64,000 nt of DNA from Colocasia esculenta (lineage: Eukaryota; Streptophyta; Magnoliopsida; Alismatales; Araceae), in assembly GCA_014218235.1 (NCBI GenBank), contig CM024755.1, forward strand, positions 35,546,713-35,610,712. The letters are read 5' to 3'. The notes below the pieces were generated by a model. It ran no database searches. It was not told the DNA's origin and was given only the letters and a program-made list of their open reading frames with translations. This document shows positions 12,168-22,897 of this stretch, piece by piece. The position numbers and the translations under genes are program-made. The first letter of the stretch is position 1. Each line of letters opens with the position of its first letter.

Positions 12168-14194
12168 TTGCTTGTTAAATTACACCGTGTGTCTTTAAAA
12201 TTTTGCATGCAGCTTCGTTCCGGCCGATCTCTTTCAATGGCCGAGTACGAGGACTATGAGAACATGTATGATGAGATGTACGATCCTAATAAGCAACTCA
12301 CCCAACTTCAAAATCAGGCTCACGTCGATACGTCCAGTCTGTGTGTTGACGCGATGGACACTCATGCTCCCCACGTCTCGCCAAGGCGTGACGCTGGGAA
12401 CACCTCCTCCCCATTTGATATATCCCAGATTATAGACATCCTCCAGAGCCTCCAAGCCTCTCAACTTTAGGAGGTCCAGGCTGCCCTCAAGGGCAAGTCT
12501 GTTGTTGACCCAGTCCATCGCTCCCACCCGAATGCGGGTGTTCAGATTCAATCCGCTCATGACCCGACAGTCTGAGCTTCTCCTACCCCCTCGCGGGCCC
12601 ATTCCATCATCCAGTCCCGCCCCCACAGTCTCGTGGGGAGGCATCCTCTTCCTTATGTTCGGCCAAGCACCGATGCGGCGAGGCCCGTTCACCAACCCCG
12701 GGTCCCGGTTCATGTCTCCCTACCCGCCGGTGTCCCTTCTACACATTATCCTATTTTGGTGGATGTCCCCCACCGCCTTCCTCCGAGAACACCTCCCAAA
12801 TCTTCCGTTGATCAACTTGCCCAAGCCCTCTTAGAGAAGGTGAGTAAACTCGAACAAGATTTCAAAAGGGTGTCCACACCCAAAGACTCCTTCGAACTGG
12901 CACTCCCTTCTATGCCAGTCTTTCACCTTCCCCCTTCTGAGATGCCGATTTACCACCGCTATAACGGCACCGGCAATCCGTTTATGCATCTAAAAGAATT
13001 CATGTACGAGTCTTCCTTTAGCAAAACGATAATCGGGCCCTTGCCTTCCTGTTCCGACGATCCTTGGACGGGTCTGCCCTTGAGTGGTTCTATTCATTAG
13101 AACCCACGGATGCTGAGGACTTCGAGACCGTGCAGAGGAAGTTTCTACAGAGGTACAGAGACAGAGTTGGTCCGACACTATCAATTACTGATCTAGTAGC
13201 TGAAATGATGAGGGCAGACGAAGAATTCACACATTTTGCTGATAGATGGAGGGCACTAGCTGAAAGACTGAGGGACCCACTATCTGAGGCCGAGCAAGTC
13301 AAAATGATTACAGAAAATGCCACACCTCAGTTCAAACACATTTTGGCCATGAATAAGCTAACAACGATGGAGGAACTGTACGAAAGGGCACGATATATCC
13401 AGACACGGTTGAAAGACTCCCCTATCATGGCCATGTTCGAGTCCAAAACTCGAACATTCAAGAAAACCAGTGGTGCTCCGGCTGGCGGTCCCATGACAGA
13501 GGGTGTCATCCATAATGAGCAAGTGAGTGTGATGGGCAACCCCAATCCTTCCACCTACCGACCCAACACCAACACCCAAAACCCACAACCTCAACAGCCT
13601 GCTCCAAGAACCAACAAATCACCACTATTCAGAACGCCACCTCCGCCACCTCAGCAACCTCAGTAGCCCCAGCAACCCCAGCAGCTCTCATATTACCAGC
13701 AGCCCCAACGACCACAGTACCAACAACCTCCCCTGTACCATCAACAACCTCTGCAGCCGCAGTACCACCAGCCTCCGCAGCCTCAATACCGGCAGCCCGC
13801 TCCTCCCCAGTTCCAACCCCAACAACCTCCTCCTGCACCTCCCCAATACAACCAGGTCCCTCCTCCAGGCAACTATGAGCCTCAACTACCCCGACAACCC
13901 CTCGGCCCAAGGAGAGCTCACTATCCCTCATTTCCAGAGACCCTTCCAGATATCTTTAATGCCCTAATGGCCGCTGGCGCACTTACTTTGCCTAGGGAAA
14001 GGTTGCAATGGCCACCCAATATTGACACCTCACAGTATTGTGAGTTTCACCGGGGACCAGGCCACACCCTGGAGGCGTGCTTTCACATCAAAGATTACAT
14101 CTATAATCTGAATGACAGTGGAGGCATTGATTGGGCAGAAATGAAGAAATTCATTGCAGAAATGAAAGCACGAAGACCGGCTAGGCAGGAATAG
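12168..14194 (+). pseudogene. Retrotransposon Gag polyprotein, broken
   Basis: Gag packages the element's RNA. An N-terminal acidic segment is followed by a Pro-rich linker and the retrotransposon Gag core, seen as the DGSALEWFYSL motif near 13064 and helices to about 13440. A Gln/Pro-rich stretch and a degenerate zinc-knuckle-like CEFHRGPGHTLEACF segment near 14038-14085 follow. In-frame stops lie at 12468 (TAG), 12573 (TGA), 13664 (TAG) and 14192 (TAG). A frameshift falls between about 13040 and 13064. The stops fit single transitions from CAG or CGA, which is typical of methylated, ageing repeats. Confidence 0.8.
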
Positions 14195-14299
14195 CAACAG
14201 CAGCAGCAGCCCCAGCCCCAACAGCAGCCCAGTATAGGCATTGTTCAGAACCCACTCTCGGAGCACCAGACTCTGAATCAGCAAGTTAACACCTTCACG

Positions 14300-16699
14300 G
14301 TGTCTCTCCGATACAGAACACAAGGTCAGTCGACGGAAGCAGCCCCTACATCCACCTCCTCTTCCCACTCCTCCTTCATCCTGCCGCCCTTCATCCGCAC
14401 GCCCACTCCCGAAAATCCACTACCCTCCTTCCTGCGTATCCCTAACCACCCCTCTATGCCATCTAGCCAACCCATCAATCCACCACTCATCCGTCAATCT
14501 CCCGCCGCCGCGACATCTCCACCCACCAATGCACAAGCCCCATTCCTGCGCAACCCTTCCACCATACCACCGCAGTCAAATCACCCATCCCCCACACCAC
14601 AACCACAGACGTCGGCCAACCTATCTTTCGCCCGCACACCATCAACCATACCCTTTATCAACCCTAACCATCGAGCCCCCTTTCATCGTACTCCCACCCC
14701 ACCTCCCGGCGCGGCGACCATCCAATTGCCGCATCAAATGTTTTCTGACCAACCTTCTACCTCCTCTTCGCTTCCTATTCCGTCGGCCCCGACAACAATA
14801 TCAGGGGATAGCTCCGAGGCGACAATGGTGCTCCGTAGTGGGCGCATGTTCAACAGGGTGTTCCCCCAGCAACAAGAACATACATTGGCACCCCAAGAAG
14901 AAGAAGAAGCCCAGCCGAAGGAGTCCATCCCAGGGACACAATACGACCTGCTGAAGCATTTGGACAAGATCCCGGCCAAAATCTCCATTCTGGAATTGAT
15001 TAAGAGATCAGTGGTCCACCAAGAGGCCCTTATGCAATACCTGCATAAAGTAATGGTCAACGAGGACCTGCCGGTAAATCAAATCAGCGCAGTATTGACA
15101 CCCACAAGCTCGCACCCGGCCATCATGTTTCATGAAGAGGAGTTAGTGCCGGTCGAGTCTTAACGGTATGCCATATGCCTCACAGTTAACATCAATGGGA
15201 TCTGTGTGTCCCGGTGTTTGGTCGACTCTGGGGCATCAATCAATGTTGTGTCCTCTGACACGCTGGAACTCTGTGGGGTAATAGTACAGTCGATCTGACC
15301 TTCTGCCATCACTGTCACGGCCTACGACAACACTAGTAGGTCGCTTAAGGGGGTCGTCACACTGAAAATCAGACTGGGTCCATCCGTCACTGAAATAGAC
15401 TTCCACATCCTGAATTTGGATCCAAGCTACCGCATGATTCTGGGCAGGCCATTCATCTAGGCCCTCGGCGTAGTTATCTCTACAGTCCACCAGTGCCTCA
15501 AGTTCCCGTACAAGGGGCCGATCGTCAAAGTGGCCAGTAAACCTGTAGTCGTGGAAGTGGATGCTATGACTGATAACTCGGTACCTTCCATTTGGCCCAG
15601 TAATCAGCCACTGATGTCAGTACTCGGGACACCAATCATGTATCCGGGCCCTAGTGGTCCGTCTATCAAGGCTTCTAGAAGAAGCAAAATTATCACCGAA
15701 AAAGGCTGGCATATCATGAAGCAGATGGGATACCAGCCAGGAAAAGGATTAGGGGCACGACTGCAAGGGAGAACCGAAGTTGTGAAAGATTGTAAGATGA
15801 GACCCAGGGCAGGGCTGGGTTACAAACCAGGCAAGGACAGACAGCAACCGGGAGAGCCTCTCACGTGGACATTGTACGAACATTTCAAGAGAGGGCCGCT
15901 GCAGCCAAAGAATGAACAGGCATCCGCTGTTACTTCTGAACCTATTCATCGTTCACCCTTGGCCATATATCAAGTTGCAGGCAGCGATAGGCCGTCCAAG
16001 CACACAAAGAAAGGGGAGCTAGAGCCAGAATGGAGCCGCTGGTTTGACATGAGTGATGTCGCGACATCCTTAGATCAGCTCTTTGTACTAGAAGAAACTG
16101 AGCAACGGGCAGAAGCAGGACAAGGCACACTGATCAAAGAAGCCACTCTAACAACCACAAGGCTCAGGGCGGGCCCCTCCCCTCTGGGAATCGCGCCCAT
16201 TTCTAATTCCATTCTGGGCAAGCCGCCCATTCCAATTCCAACTCCGGGCAATGCGCCCATTTCAACTTCGGGCATTGCGCCTGTTTCAAATCCCACTTCG
16301 GGCATCGTACCCACACCAACTTATGTTCCGGGCATCATGCCCACTTTAGCTATTGTTCAGGGCATCACGCCCGCTCTCCCACTCTCTCCAGACAATGCGT
16401 CCGCATCCTTTCTTGGCATCGCACCTACGTCTCCTTCTTCCTCCTCGGGCAACACGCCCGCCTTCTTCCTTTCCCCAAGTATTGCACCTTCCCTCCTGCG
16501 GGTCACTACGTGGTCTCTTTTTCTTTCCTCAAACATTCCTCAGTCACCAAGACCCTACTTAGTAATCTCCCTGCAACCTTCCGAGCAAGCTTCCGCTTCA
16601 TCTTCCTCACTCTCTGATTCATCTCCTCTTGAGCTCGCACTTTCCTCCCAATTCTCTTGTCTGGCAGTCTTGTCTCGGCCTCCCTCTCCCTCACGGTGA
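14300..16699 (+). pseudogene. Aspartic protease plus G-patch region of the same polyprotein, broken
   Basis: It continues in the same frame as Gag. A Pro/Ser-rich linker leads to a LRSG-type region near 14825. The pepsin-like retroelement protease follows, with active-site motif VDSGAS at 15221-15238 and the conserved late motif ILGRPF near 15440. After it comes a clear G-patch domain at about 15691-15830 (GW..M..MGY.PGKGLG, then GLGY). G-patches usually bind RNA or RNA helicases, and some retroviruses fuse one to their protease. Stops at 15161 (TAA), 15296 (TGA) and 15458 (TAG) interrupt the frame. The frame ends in Pro/Ser-rich GIAP/GNTP-like repeats, with no reverse transcriptase. Confidence 0.78.
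16187..16460 (+). repeat. Array of GGGC-N5-GCCC short palindromes
   Basis: About ten copies of a 13-base palindromic motif (for example GGGCAATGCGCCC, GGGCATCATGCCC, GGGCATCACGCCC) occur every 20-40 bases. Another lies at about 16826. In the reading frame they encode GIAP/GNAP-like tetrapeptides in a Pro/Ser/Thr-rich tail, so the repetition may be at protein level, DNA level or both. Confidence 0.75.
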
Positions 16700-17129
16700 T
16701 TCCCTCTTCCTCGAGCTTGAAGTTTCCCGTCTGGCGGTCTTACTTCCCTGCTCCCTCTGGGCAGACTGCCTGACATCCCTCTCGCTCCAAGCAATGTGTC
16801 CTCTCCCTTTCTCTTGGGCACTACGCCCACCATAGTCCCTCCAACGCGCTCTCTTGCCCTGCCCCTCCTCTCAGCAGCACACTCCCTCCTTCTTCCTCCT
16901 CGGGAAATGCTCCCACCTCCCTCCTATCTCCGAGCATTGCGCTTCCCGACCATGCACCTGCTTTCTGCCCTCACTCCCTGGACTCTCCTCTCCGGAGTCC
17001 GTTTGGCGATCTCGAGGGTGACAATCTCCCAATGGCCAATCCCGCCGTCTCATTCGAGGAAACTTCTTTCCTCGCCCCTGAGTGTGTCCCAGCCGACGGG
17101 CCACTCCTCTTCGGTCCTTTGACCAGTCT

Positions 17130-17590
17130 CCTGCCCCCTTTCGCGCAGGGGGCATTTACTGCTTTCAATAATCCTCCCCCCTCGTAGGGGAATGTCACTG
17201 TAAACCCTCCTTCTTCTTCCCCCTCGAGGGATCCTTCATTTACTGCTTCCCCTAAGTCCCCCGTGCGGGACCAGGCATTTACTGCTTTCAATAATCCTCC
17301 CCCCTCACAGGGGGATGTCACTGTAAATTCTCCTTCATCTTCCCCCTCAAGGGATCCTTCCTTTACTGCTTTCCCTAATTCCCCCATGCGGGACTCTGTT
17401 TTTACTACTTCTCCTTCTGTAAAATCTTCTCTATCCACCCCCGCGCCAGGAAGTCCCTCTACTGCTTTCAGTAATTCCCTCGTGCGGGATTCTGCTTTTT
17501 CTATTCCACTTGCTGTAAATTCCTCTCCATCTCCCCCCTCGCGGGATTCCTTTACTGCTGTAAATTCCCTTCCATCTTCCCCCTTCACGT
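17130..17590 (+). repeat. Array of CCCC-N4-GGGG-type mini hairpins
   Basis: Roughly ten motifs such as CCCCCTCACAGGGGG, CCCCCTCAAGGG and CCCCCATGCGGG recur every 30-60 bases, separated by TTTACTGCTTT and similar pyrimidine-rich spacers. The frame encodes repeated SRDPSFTAF-like units. Together with 16187-16460 it makes a repeat-rich tail with two different hairpin signatures. Confidence 0.72.
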
Positions 17591-18699
17591 GAGTGATGGC
17601 ACTTGTAATTATGTACAATCTCTTTTGGTAATATTATAATGGTATTTTCTCACTGTATATTCCATGCGTATGTATACTGTGATGTCCATGGGTCTGTGCA
17701 ATGGGAATTAGATCATGATGAGATCATGATAATGAGGCGGATCCTCTTTAAACACAGATCCTAAATATTTCTAGTCATGGGTTACTTAAGAAGGACATTG
17801 AGATGACCGGAAAGACTGGTGTGCCATATATCTGTCCATATGATGGTAGCAGTTGGTCTCATAGCTGCTTGTGTGGAGACACTAGGGATATGGTGCAGGT
17901 GCTTATTGGAGAATGAGTTCACTGAATGATCCATTCTTGGAATGCTATATGGTTAATGATACCTGATTGTCAGATAGAGATTCTGTAGTCTCAGTTGTGT
18001 AACTGGTCCTTAGACTTGAGACACCAAAGATGTCTTGTTTGAGTACTCCATTCTTTGATACTGGATTTATATGTCTGGATATTCCAGGTCTAGTATAGCC
18101 AGTCATTGGGAATGGTAGCCAACCTTACGAAGGCAATTATGTGTCAATAGAGGATCATCCACTCTCGGTATCGTGAGAGAAATGTCCCATATTGTCTTAC
18201 TCAGGCAAATCCCTGGCCATGGTCAATCGGATTTAGAGAGAAGGAGTTCTCCGGGAGAATCCGATAAGAGTTTGACTTTAACAGATTTTGTATAGGCCTG
18301 AAAACACCATGCCTAATATACGGTCTCTAGGATAATAGATGGATGAGGGACTACAGGTACACGGTAACTGTGGGCAGACAGGTCTAATGGATTTGATCAC
18401 TCGTATCGTCTGGGGATTATGGCATAGTGGCTTAGTATGTTCATAATCGATGAGTTGAGCGAATTATTATGGAGATAATAATTCACTAAGTCAGAAGGAG
18501 TTCTGACGAATGCAACTCACTGCCAGCTCGATATTGGGCCTAGAGGGTCACACACATAAGGTGGATAACGCGATGAATAGAGGATTGGATAAAAGTTATC
18601 CAATAAGTCTTATTTAACCCATTATGGACCTATTGGGTAAGACCCAATAAGCCTTGACAAGGATCAATTAAGGGAGCATATCAGGATCATGCCACCTCA

Positions 18700-18975
18700 C
18701 CCCTTCTAGAAGGAGGACATCTCATCATTAGCCATGATAACATTGTGAGGTGTCCCTGTGAGGTATCCCTTGTTATCATGACAAGGTGTCCCTGCGAGGT
18801 GTCCATCTTGTCATCACGACATGACGAGGTGTCCCTGTGAGGTGTCCCTTATCATGATTACATGACGAGGTGTCCCTACGAGGTGTCCCTCTTGTCATCA
18901 TGATAGGACGAGGTGTCCCTGTGAGGTGTCCCTTGTCATCATGACATGATGAGGTGTCCCTAATGAGGTGTCCTT
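18700..18975 (+). repeat. GAGGTGTCCCT tandem repeat block
   Basis: Ten or so copies of GAGGTGTCCCT and near variants alternate with CTTGTCATCATGACATGA-like spacers, which are themselves partly palindromic. The block ends a few bases before a TATA box, the usual place for enhancer-like repeats in a retroelement U3. Confidence 0.8.
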
Positions 18976-18984
18976 TAGGCTCTC

Positions 18985-18992
18985 TATAAATA
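18985..18992 (+). promoter_or_regulatory. TATA box of the split LTR-like sequence
   Basis: TATAAATA follows directly after the GAGGTGTCCCT repeats and faces right. It supports plus-strand orientation of the outer LTR-like sequence. Confidence 0.5.
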
Positions 18993-19204
18993 GAAGGGGT
19001 TCTCTTTGAAGTTCATGGGCTAGAGCTTGAGAGGAGAAACCACCTTCTTCATCCCCCTTCCCATCTCTCCCTCCTGTGCTCTCCCTAGGCAAGAGGAGAA
19101 CTAGGAGGGCCGAGCCCTCTTGTTGTTGCTACTACTTGTTGTTGTTGGCTGCTGTGTGACGTTGTACGATATGGAGGAGTGGCACCACCGGCGAAGGAGG
19201 GGTC

Positions 19205-19209
19205 ATCGT
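19205..19209. other. Left target-site duplication of the gypsy element
   Basis: ATCGT immediately precedes the LTR start. The matching site after the right LTR (43095-43099) is ATCTT. Four of five bases agree, acceptable for an insertion whose LTRs have diverged by several percent. Confidence 0.65.
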
Positions 19210-19983
19210 TGTTGTGGTGTATTCCTGTTTGGGCCGGAGCCAAATGGGCCTCCACTGAGAAGAGGGAAAGTGATCGCCGGTGCGGACGGAAGCCTGCAAG
19301 AATCAGAACGGGATCAGAGGGGCCCGGTTGAAGAACCGGGGAGAACCCTCTGATGCCTAAGTCAGTGGACTATAGAGGCTTGAAGGAAAGAAGTTCTTTG
19401 GTGTGTGTGTGAGTCACGCGAGGGCGAGTACAAGTGCTCAAGGTTGCGTACCTTTGCATGGAAGTTACCTGGGCCTTTTATAGGCGGAGGTGCCAAAGGA
19501 ATGGGACGGGTCATCCTTTAACGTCGCCAGAAAGGATGCGCCAGTTGGCGCCCTTGGCGGGGAGTTATGCGTTGAGGCGCCCTTTGAGGGGCCCTGCAGT
19601 TAACGCACCACTTGATCGTGGGGCACGTGCTGTGCAGCCGTTGCGACCGTCGCTAAGAAGCGAAGGGGCTGCCCGGACCCTTCTAGTCGTAAGGTGCCGA
19701 GCAGAGGGCCTACTTGGTAGCTGAACTTGTCGTTCGGTGTTTGGTGGCCGGGAGCGTAGCTTGTGCCAATGAAACAGCAGTGTGCTTCGAACAGGGCCTA
19801 TCCGGTAGACGATGTCTGGGCCTAGAGGTGTCCTGGTGTAGAGATCGTGCTCGACAGCTCTTGGGCCACACCCAAGGACACGCGGCGGCCTACAAGAAGG
19901 CCACGTCAGCTTGCTGTGCCATGATGGGCCGTGTAGGGCCATGATGGGCTCCATGGGCCTAGGGGCTAGAAATAGCCTCCACA
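19210..19983 (-). repeat. 3' LTR of the gypsy element
   Basis: It starts TGTTGTGGTG and ends CTCCACA, matching 42321-43094. On the minus strand CCTATAAAAGG at 19474-19484 is a strong TATA box, about 500 bases into the LTR. It gives U3 of about 500 bp and R-U5 of about 265 bp. Confidence 0.93.
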
Positions 19984-19996
19984 CTTGCCCCCCACG
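19984..19996 (-). other. Polypurine tract of the gypsy element
   Basis: The minus strand reads GTGGGGGGCAAG next to the LTR start TGTGGAGGC. Its position opposite the PBS-bearing end confirms right-to-left orientation. Confidence 0.75.
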
Positions 19997-20260
19997 CCCT
20001 CTAGTTGGCACGAGAATTGTGGCGCTTGAGGGCGGAGGCCTGTTCGAACGTCTCCCTCACATTAAATGCGATGCCGACCTCGGAGGTGCAAACGGCACCA
20101 AAGCGACGACGTTGTTTGGAGTTTCTCCTCGGGGATGGAAAAACCCTCATGATGACAGAGGTGACATGTTGAGCGGCGAACCATGCGTGGCCCGTACGAA
20201 CGAAGCGTCTAAGCGGGAGAAAATTCGCCCTCATTTTTCGAATCCTGCACCCCTCCTTCC

Positions 20261-20268
20261 TTATAAGG
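20261..20268 (+). promoter_or_regulatory. TATA-like site ahead of the antisense ORF
   Basis: TTATAAGG lies within the perfect palindrome TTCCTTATAAGGAA (20257-20270), about 140 bases upstream of the antisense ORF's start codon and facing it. It could be a separate promoter for that ORF. This rests on position and sequence only. Confidence 0.35.
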
Positions 20269-20405
20269 AAGAGGTGGGGAGAAGGCGGGGCTTACGTCCT
20301 CGAGTCTCGAAAGCTCTCTTTCCCCCCAAGCTTCTCCCTTGCTCGTCTTCTTCCTCGCGATCTCCGGTCGTTCTCTGGTCCCACTACTTCCTGCTGCTTC
20401 TGGCA

Positions 20406-20539
20406 ATGTCGTCGAAGGGGAAAGCCGTTGCGACTGCCGGAATAAGCAAAGCAGTTCCAGCCGCACCTCCGGCGACGAGGTATCGGTGCTTCACGGGTCT
20501 CCGCAAGCGGTTCCATATCGGAGTTGAGTACGATATCAT
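20406..20539 (+). pseudogene. Antisense ORF of the Tat element, 5' part
   Basis: The ATG at 20406 opens a frame of 45 codons, Lys/Ala-rich at first and then basic, that runs into the copia LTR at 20540. On the far side of the copia element the same frame resumes at 34091, so the insertion split one ORF (with the ATCAT duplication). Tat elements often carry an extra ORF here, on the strand opposite to gag-pol; its function is unknown. Confidence 0.72.
20535..20539. other. Left target-site duplication of the copia element
   Basis: ATCAT directly precedes the LTR and is repeated exactly at 34086-34090. A perfect 5-bp duplication is the standard mark of integrase-mediated insertion. Confidence 0.95.
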
Positions 20540-20822
20540 TGTTGCCCAGCTAGCTAGCCCAGAGGGGGGGTGAATGGGTTAATAAAACTTCGATCTTTGA
20601 TTAAAACCTGTTTACTGAAAAGATTGCACAACTTAATAACAAGGTTAGAGTTAGAACAAACAAGATAACAATCACACAAAACACATCCACAAGACACAAG
20701 GATTTTATCCTGGTTCGGAACTCCTCTCCACAGGAGACCTACGTCCAGTCCCTGAGCAATACCTCAGGATTTACTAACAAGGGTACAATCCCCCTTAAGG
20801 ATTCTTACACCCAGCCTCAACT

Positions 20823-20990
20823 GGTCTTCCTTCAGCCTGAAGGGAACAACAACCACCCTGGATACCACCAGGTCTTCCTTCGTCCAGAAGGGAACAACAA
20901 CCACCCTGGATACCACCAGGTCTTCCTTCGTCCAGAAGGGAACAACAACCACCCTGGATACCACCAGGTCTTCCTTCGTCCAGAAGGGAA
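20823..20990. repeat. 48-bp tandem repeat in the copia LTR
   Basis: Four units start at 20823, 20871, 20919 and 20967; the last is partial and the first slightly diverged. Each begins GGTCTTCCTTC. The same array is present in the other LTR at about 32012-32180. It lies in the R-U5 portion, so it would be transcribed at both ends of the genomic RNA. Confidence 0.95.
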
Positions 20991-21785
20991 CACAAACTAA
21001 TCAGAAAAGGGTTGTGAAAACAGGCTTCAGATTCTAGCTTGACCAGCTACAACCTGAAGCTCCTAAGCCCCCGAGAGAGAAAGAGATTTGACAAGGTTTT
21101 TCTCTCCAAGGACTACACAGGCTCTTACAAATGAGAAGATTTCTTTTGAGCACAGAGAGCTAAGAGCTTAGAACGAGGTTTGGAGTGGAGGCTTCGCTCT
21201 TCTTCAAAGTTCTAAAGATTGTAATGGATGGATTCCTTTCTGCTTCTTAGATCAAGCGATGTTGCTCTCTCAGGTTAACTTTCTTTTCGTCTTGAGTCTT
21301 CTATTTAAACTGTTGATTCAAATTCGAACGTTGATATGTCCGTTGTCTCTTATCTTTGTGTACGTTAGACTGGTTACTGAGGAAGCTTCTGATCGTCAGT
21401 CTTTTATCCTGGTGTACACGCCAAAGAGATGTCATAGAACTTTGTATCTTGTGTCCAACGTTGTCCAGATGAGTCTTGTCAGATATCTGTAAACATATCA
21501 TCAATAAATAGAAGACAGCTAGGACTGCTGTCTATTGTTAGTTGAGATGGAACAGATATTGCAGTATTTAGCAAAGCTCCTTTCTGTCCAAGAAAAAGTA
21601 CGTAGACAGAATAGCATAGAAATGGAAGATATTGTCTGCATGCATGGGAGATACGATCAGAGAGCATTTAATGCATAGCAGTCAACAGACAAGATATGAC
21701 TTTGACTTTTCAACGCTATTAAAAAGCATTATACTGATGCAGAAAGAAATTTGATAAAAAGAATCTTGCTGACTTCATCACTTAT

Positions 21786-22730
21786 GAAATCGTTATGAAT
21801 TATAGCAAGTCGTTATGAACTGTAAAGAAATCGTTGTGATAACTTATGAAGCCGTTACAACAGGCAAGTCGTTGTGAGCTGTAAAGAAATCGTTGTGATA
21901 ACTTATGAAGCCGTTACAACAGGCAAGTCGTTGTGAGCTCTAAAGAAATCGTTGCAAGAAATCGTTATGACTAATAAAGAAGTCGTTGCGCGAAATCGTT
22001 ATGACTAACAAAGAAGTCGTTGCGCGAAATCGTTATGACTAACAAAGAAGTCGTTGCGCGAAATCGTTATGACTAATAAAGAAGTCGTTGCGCGAAATCG
22101 TTATGACTAACAAAGAAGTCGTTGCGCGAAATCGTTATGACTAACAAAGAAGTCGTTGCGCGAAATCGTTATGACTATCGAGATGTAAAGAAATCGTTAT
22201 GCGAAATCGTTATGACTATCGAGATGTAAAGAAATCGTTATGCGAAATCGTTATGAATTCTAAAGAAATCGTTACGGCTAGAGAGTCGTTGCGAGTTCTA
22301 AAGAAATCGTTACGAGGTCTAAAGAAGTCGTTACGACTAGAGAGTCGTTGTGAGTTCTAAAGAAATCGTTACGAGGTCTAAAGAAGTCGTTACGGCTAGA
22401 GAGTCGTTGCGAGTTCTAAAGAAATCGTTACGAGGTCTAAAGAAATCGTTACGGCTAGAGAGTCGTTGCGAGTTCTAAAGAAATCGTTACGAGGTCTAAA
22501 GAAATCGTTACGGCTAGAGAGTCGTTGCGAGTTCTAAAGAAATCGTTACGAGGTCTAAAGAAATCGTTACGGCTAGAGAGTCGTTGCGAGTTCTAAAGAA
22601 ATCGTTACGAGGTCTAAAGAAATCGTTACGGCTAGAGAGTCGTTGCGAGTTCTAAAGAAATCGTTACGGTAACGATTTGAGCGTTCCGGTCAAAGAGGAA
22701 GTCGTTCTGCTTATCAAAGAAGTCGTTACA
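21786..22730. repeat. TCGTT-motif array in U3 of the copia LTR
   Basis: Some 45-50 copies of TCGTT followed by ATG, GCG, GTG or ACG are spaced about 15-21 bases apart. The left half has a 34-bp higher-order unit (GCGCGAAATCGTTATGACTA and so on) and the right half a 59-bp unit containing GAGAGTCGTTGCGAG. Spacers are mostly AAAGAA. The array lies upstream of the TATA-like site in element orientation, so it occupies the enhancer position. The other LTR has an apparently identical copy at about 32975-33920. Confidence 0.93.
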
Positions 22731-22897
22731 GGGACTTGGTTAGAAATGATGGGACTTACCAGATTGACTTGATCTTTCATTTTTCTTTTGCTTCCTGTTC
22801 TCAAGGCTCAAGAAATCCATTAGTGTTATTTTGTTAATCATCAAAATTAATATATAAATAAATGGAAATATTTATTATGGGGACAGTTTGGTCATCA

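Larger units (their letters stand above)
12168..17600 (+). mobile_element. Decayed Ty3/gypsy-type element with Gag, protease and G-patch but no RT
   Basis: The order is Gag, Gln/Pro-rich linker, aspartic protease, G-patch, Pro/Ser-rich repeats. A complete Ty3/gypsy polyprotein would carry reverse transcriptase, RNase H and integrase after the protease. Here about 1.5 kb of repeats follows and then unrelated sequence. The element is therefore internally deleted or a non-autonomous gag-pro derivative. Neither LTR could be identified. Confidence 0.7.
17679..19209 (+). repeat. LTR-like sequence, left part (split by the gypsy insertion)
   Basis: No coding capacity. It has a U3-like layout: unique AT-rich sequence, a tandem repeat block (18700-18975), a TATA box and a GC-richer transcribed-like segment. 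It stops at the gypsy LTR and appears to resume at 43095. The start is placed at TGTGATGTCC because LTRs begin with TG; I found no target-site duplication to confirm it. It may be a solo LTR. Confidence 0.45.
20540..22897 (-). repeat. 3' LTR of the copia element (2358 bp)
   Basis: It begins TGTTGCCCAG and ends GTCATCA. It contains a 48-bp tandem repeat (20823-20990), a TATA-like TTTAAATAG on the minus strand near 21300, and a long TCGTT-motif array (21786-22730). Relative to the other LTR it carries three extra single bases, near 20803, 21353 and 21612. Confidence 0.96.

Noticed and set aside
17263..17592. Independent Ser/Pro-rich protein gene
   Set aside because: It is the repeat tail of the decayed Gag-Pro element, with no promoter or start context of its own.
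9480..17600. 17679-19209 as the 3' LTR of the Gag/G-patch element
   Set aside because: No similarity between that sequence and the region upstream of gag was found by eye, and no polypurine tract precedes it.
21786..22730. CRISPR-like regular repeat and spacer pattern
   Set aside because: The array lies inside an LTR and is duplicated in the partner LTR. The spacers are themselves repeated and the genome is a plant's.
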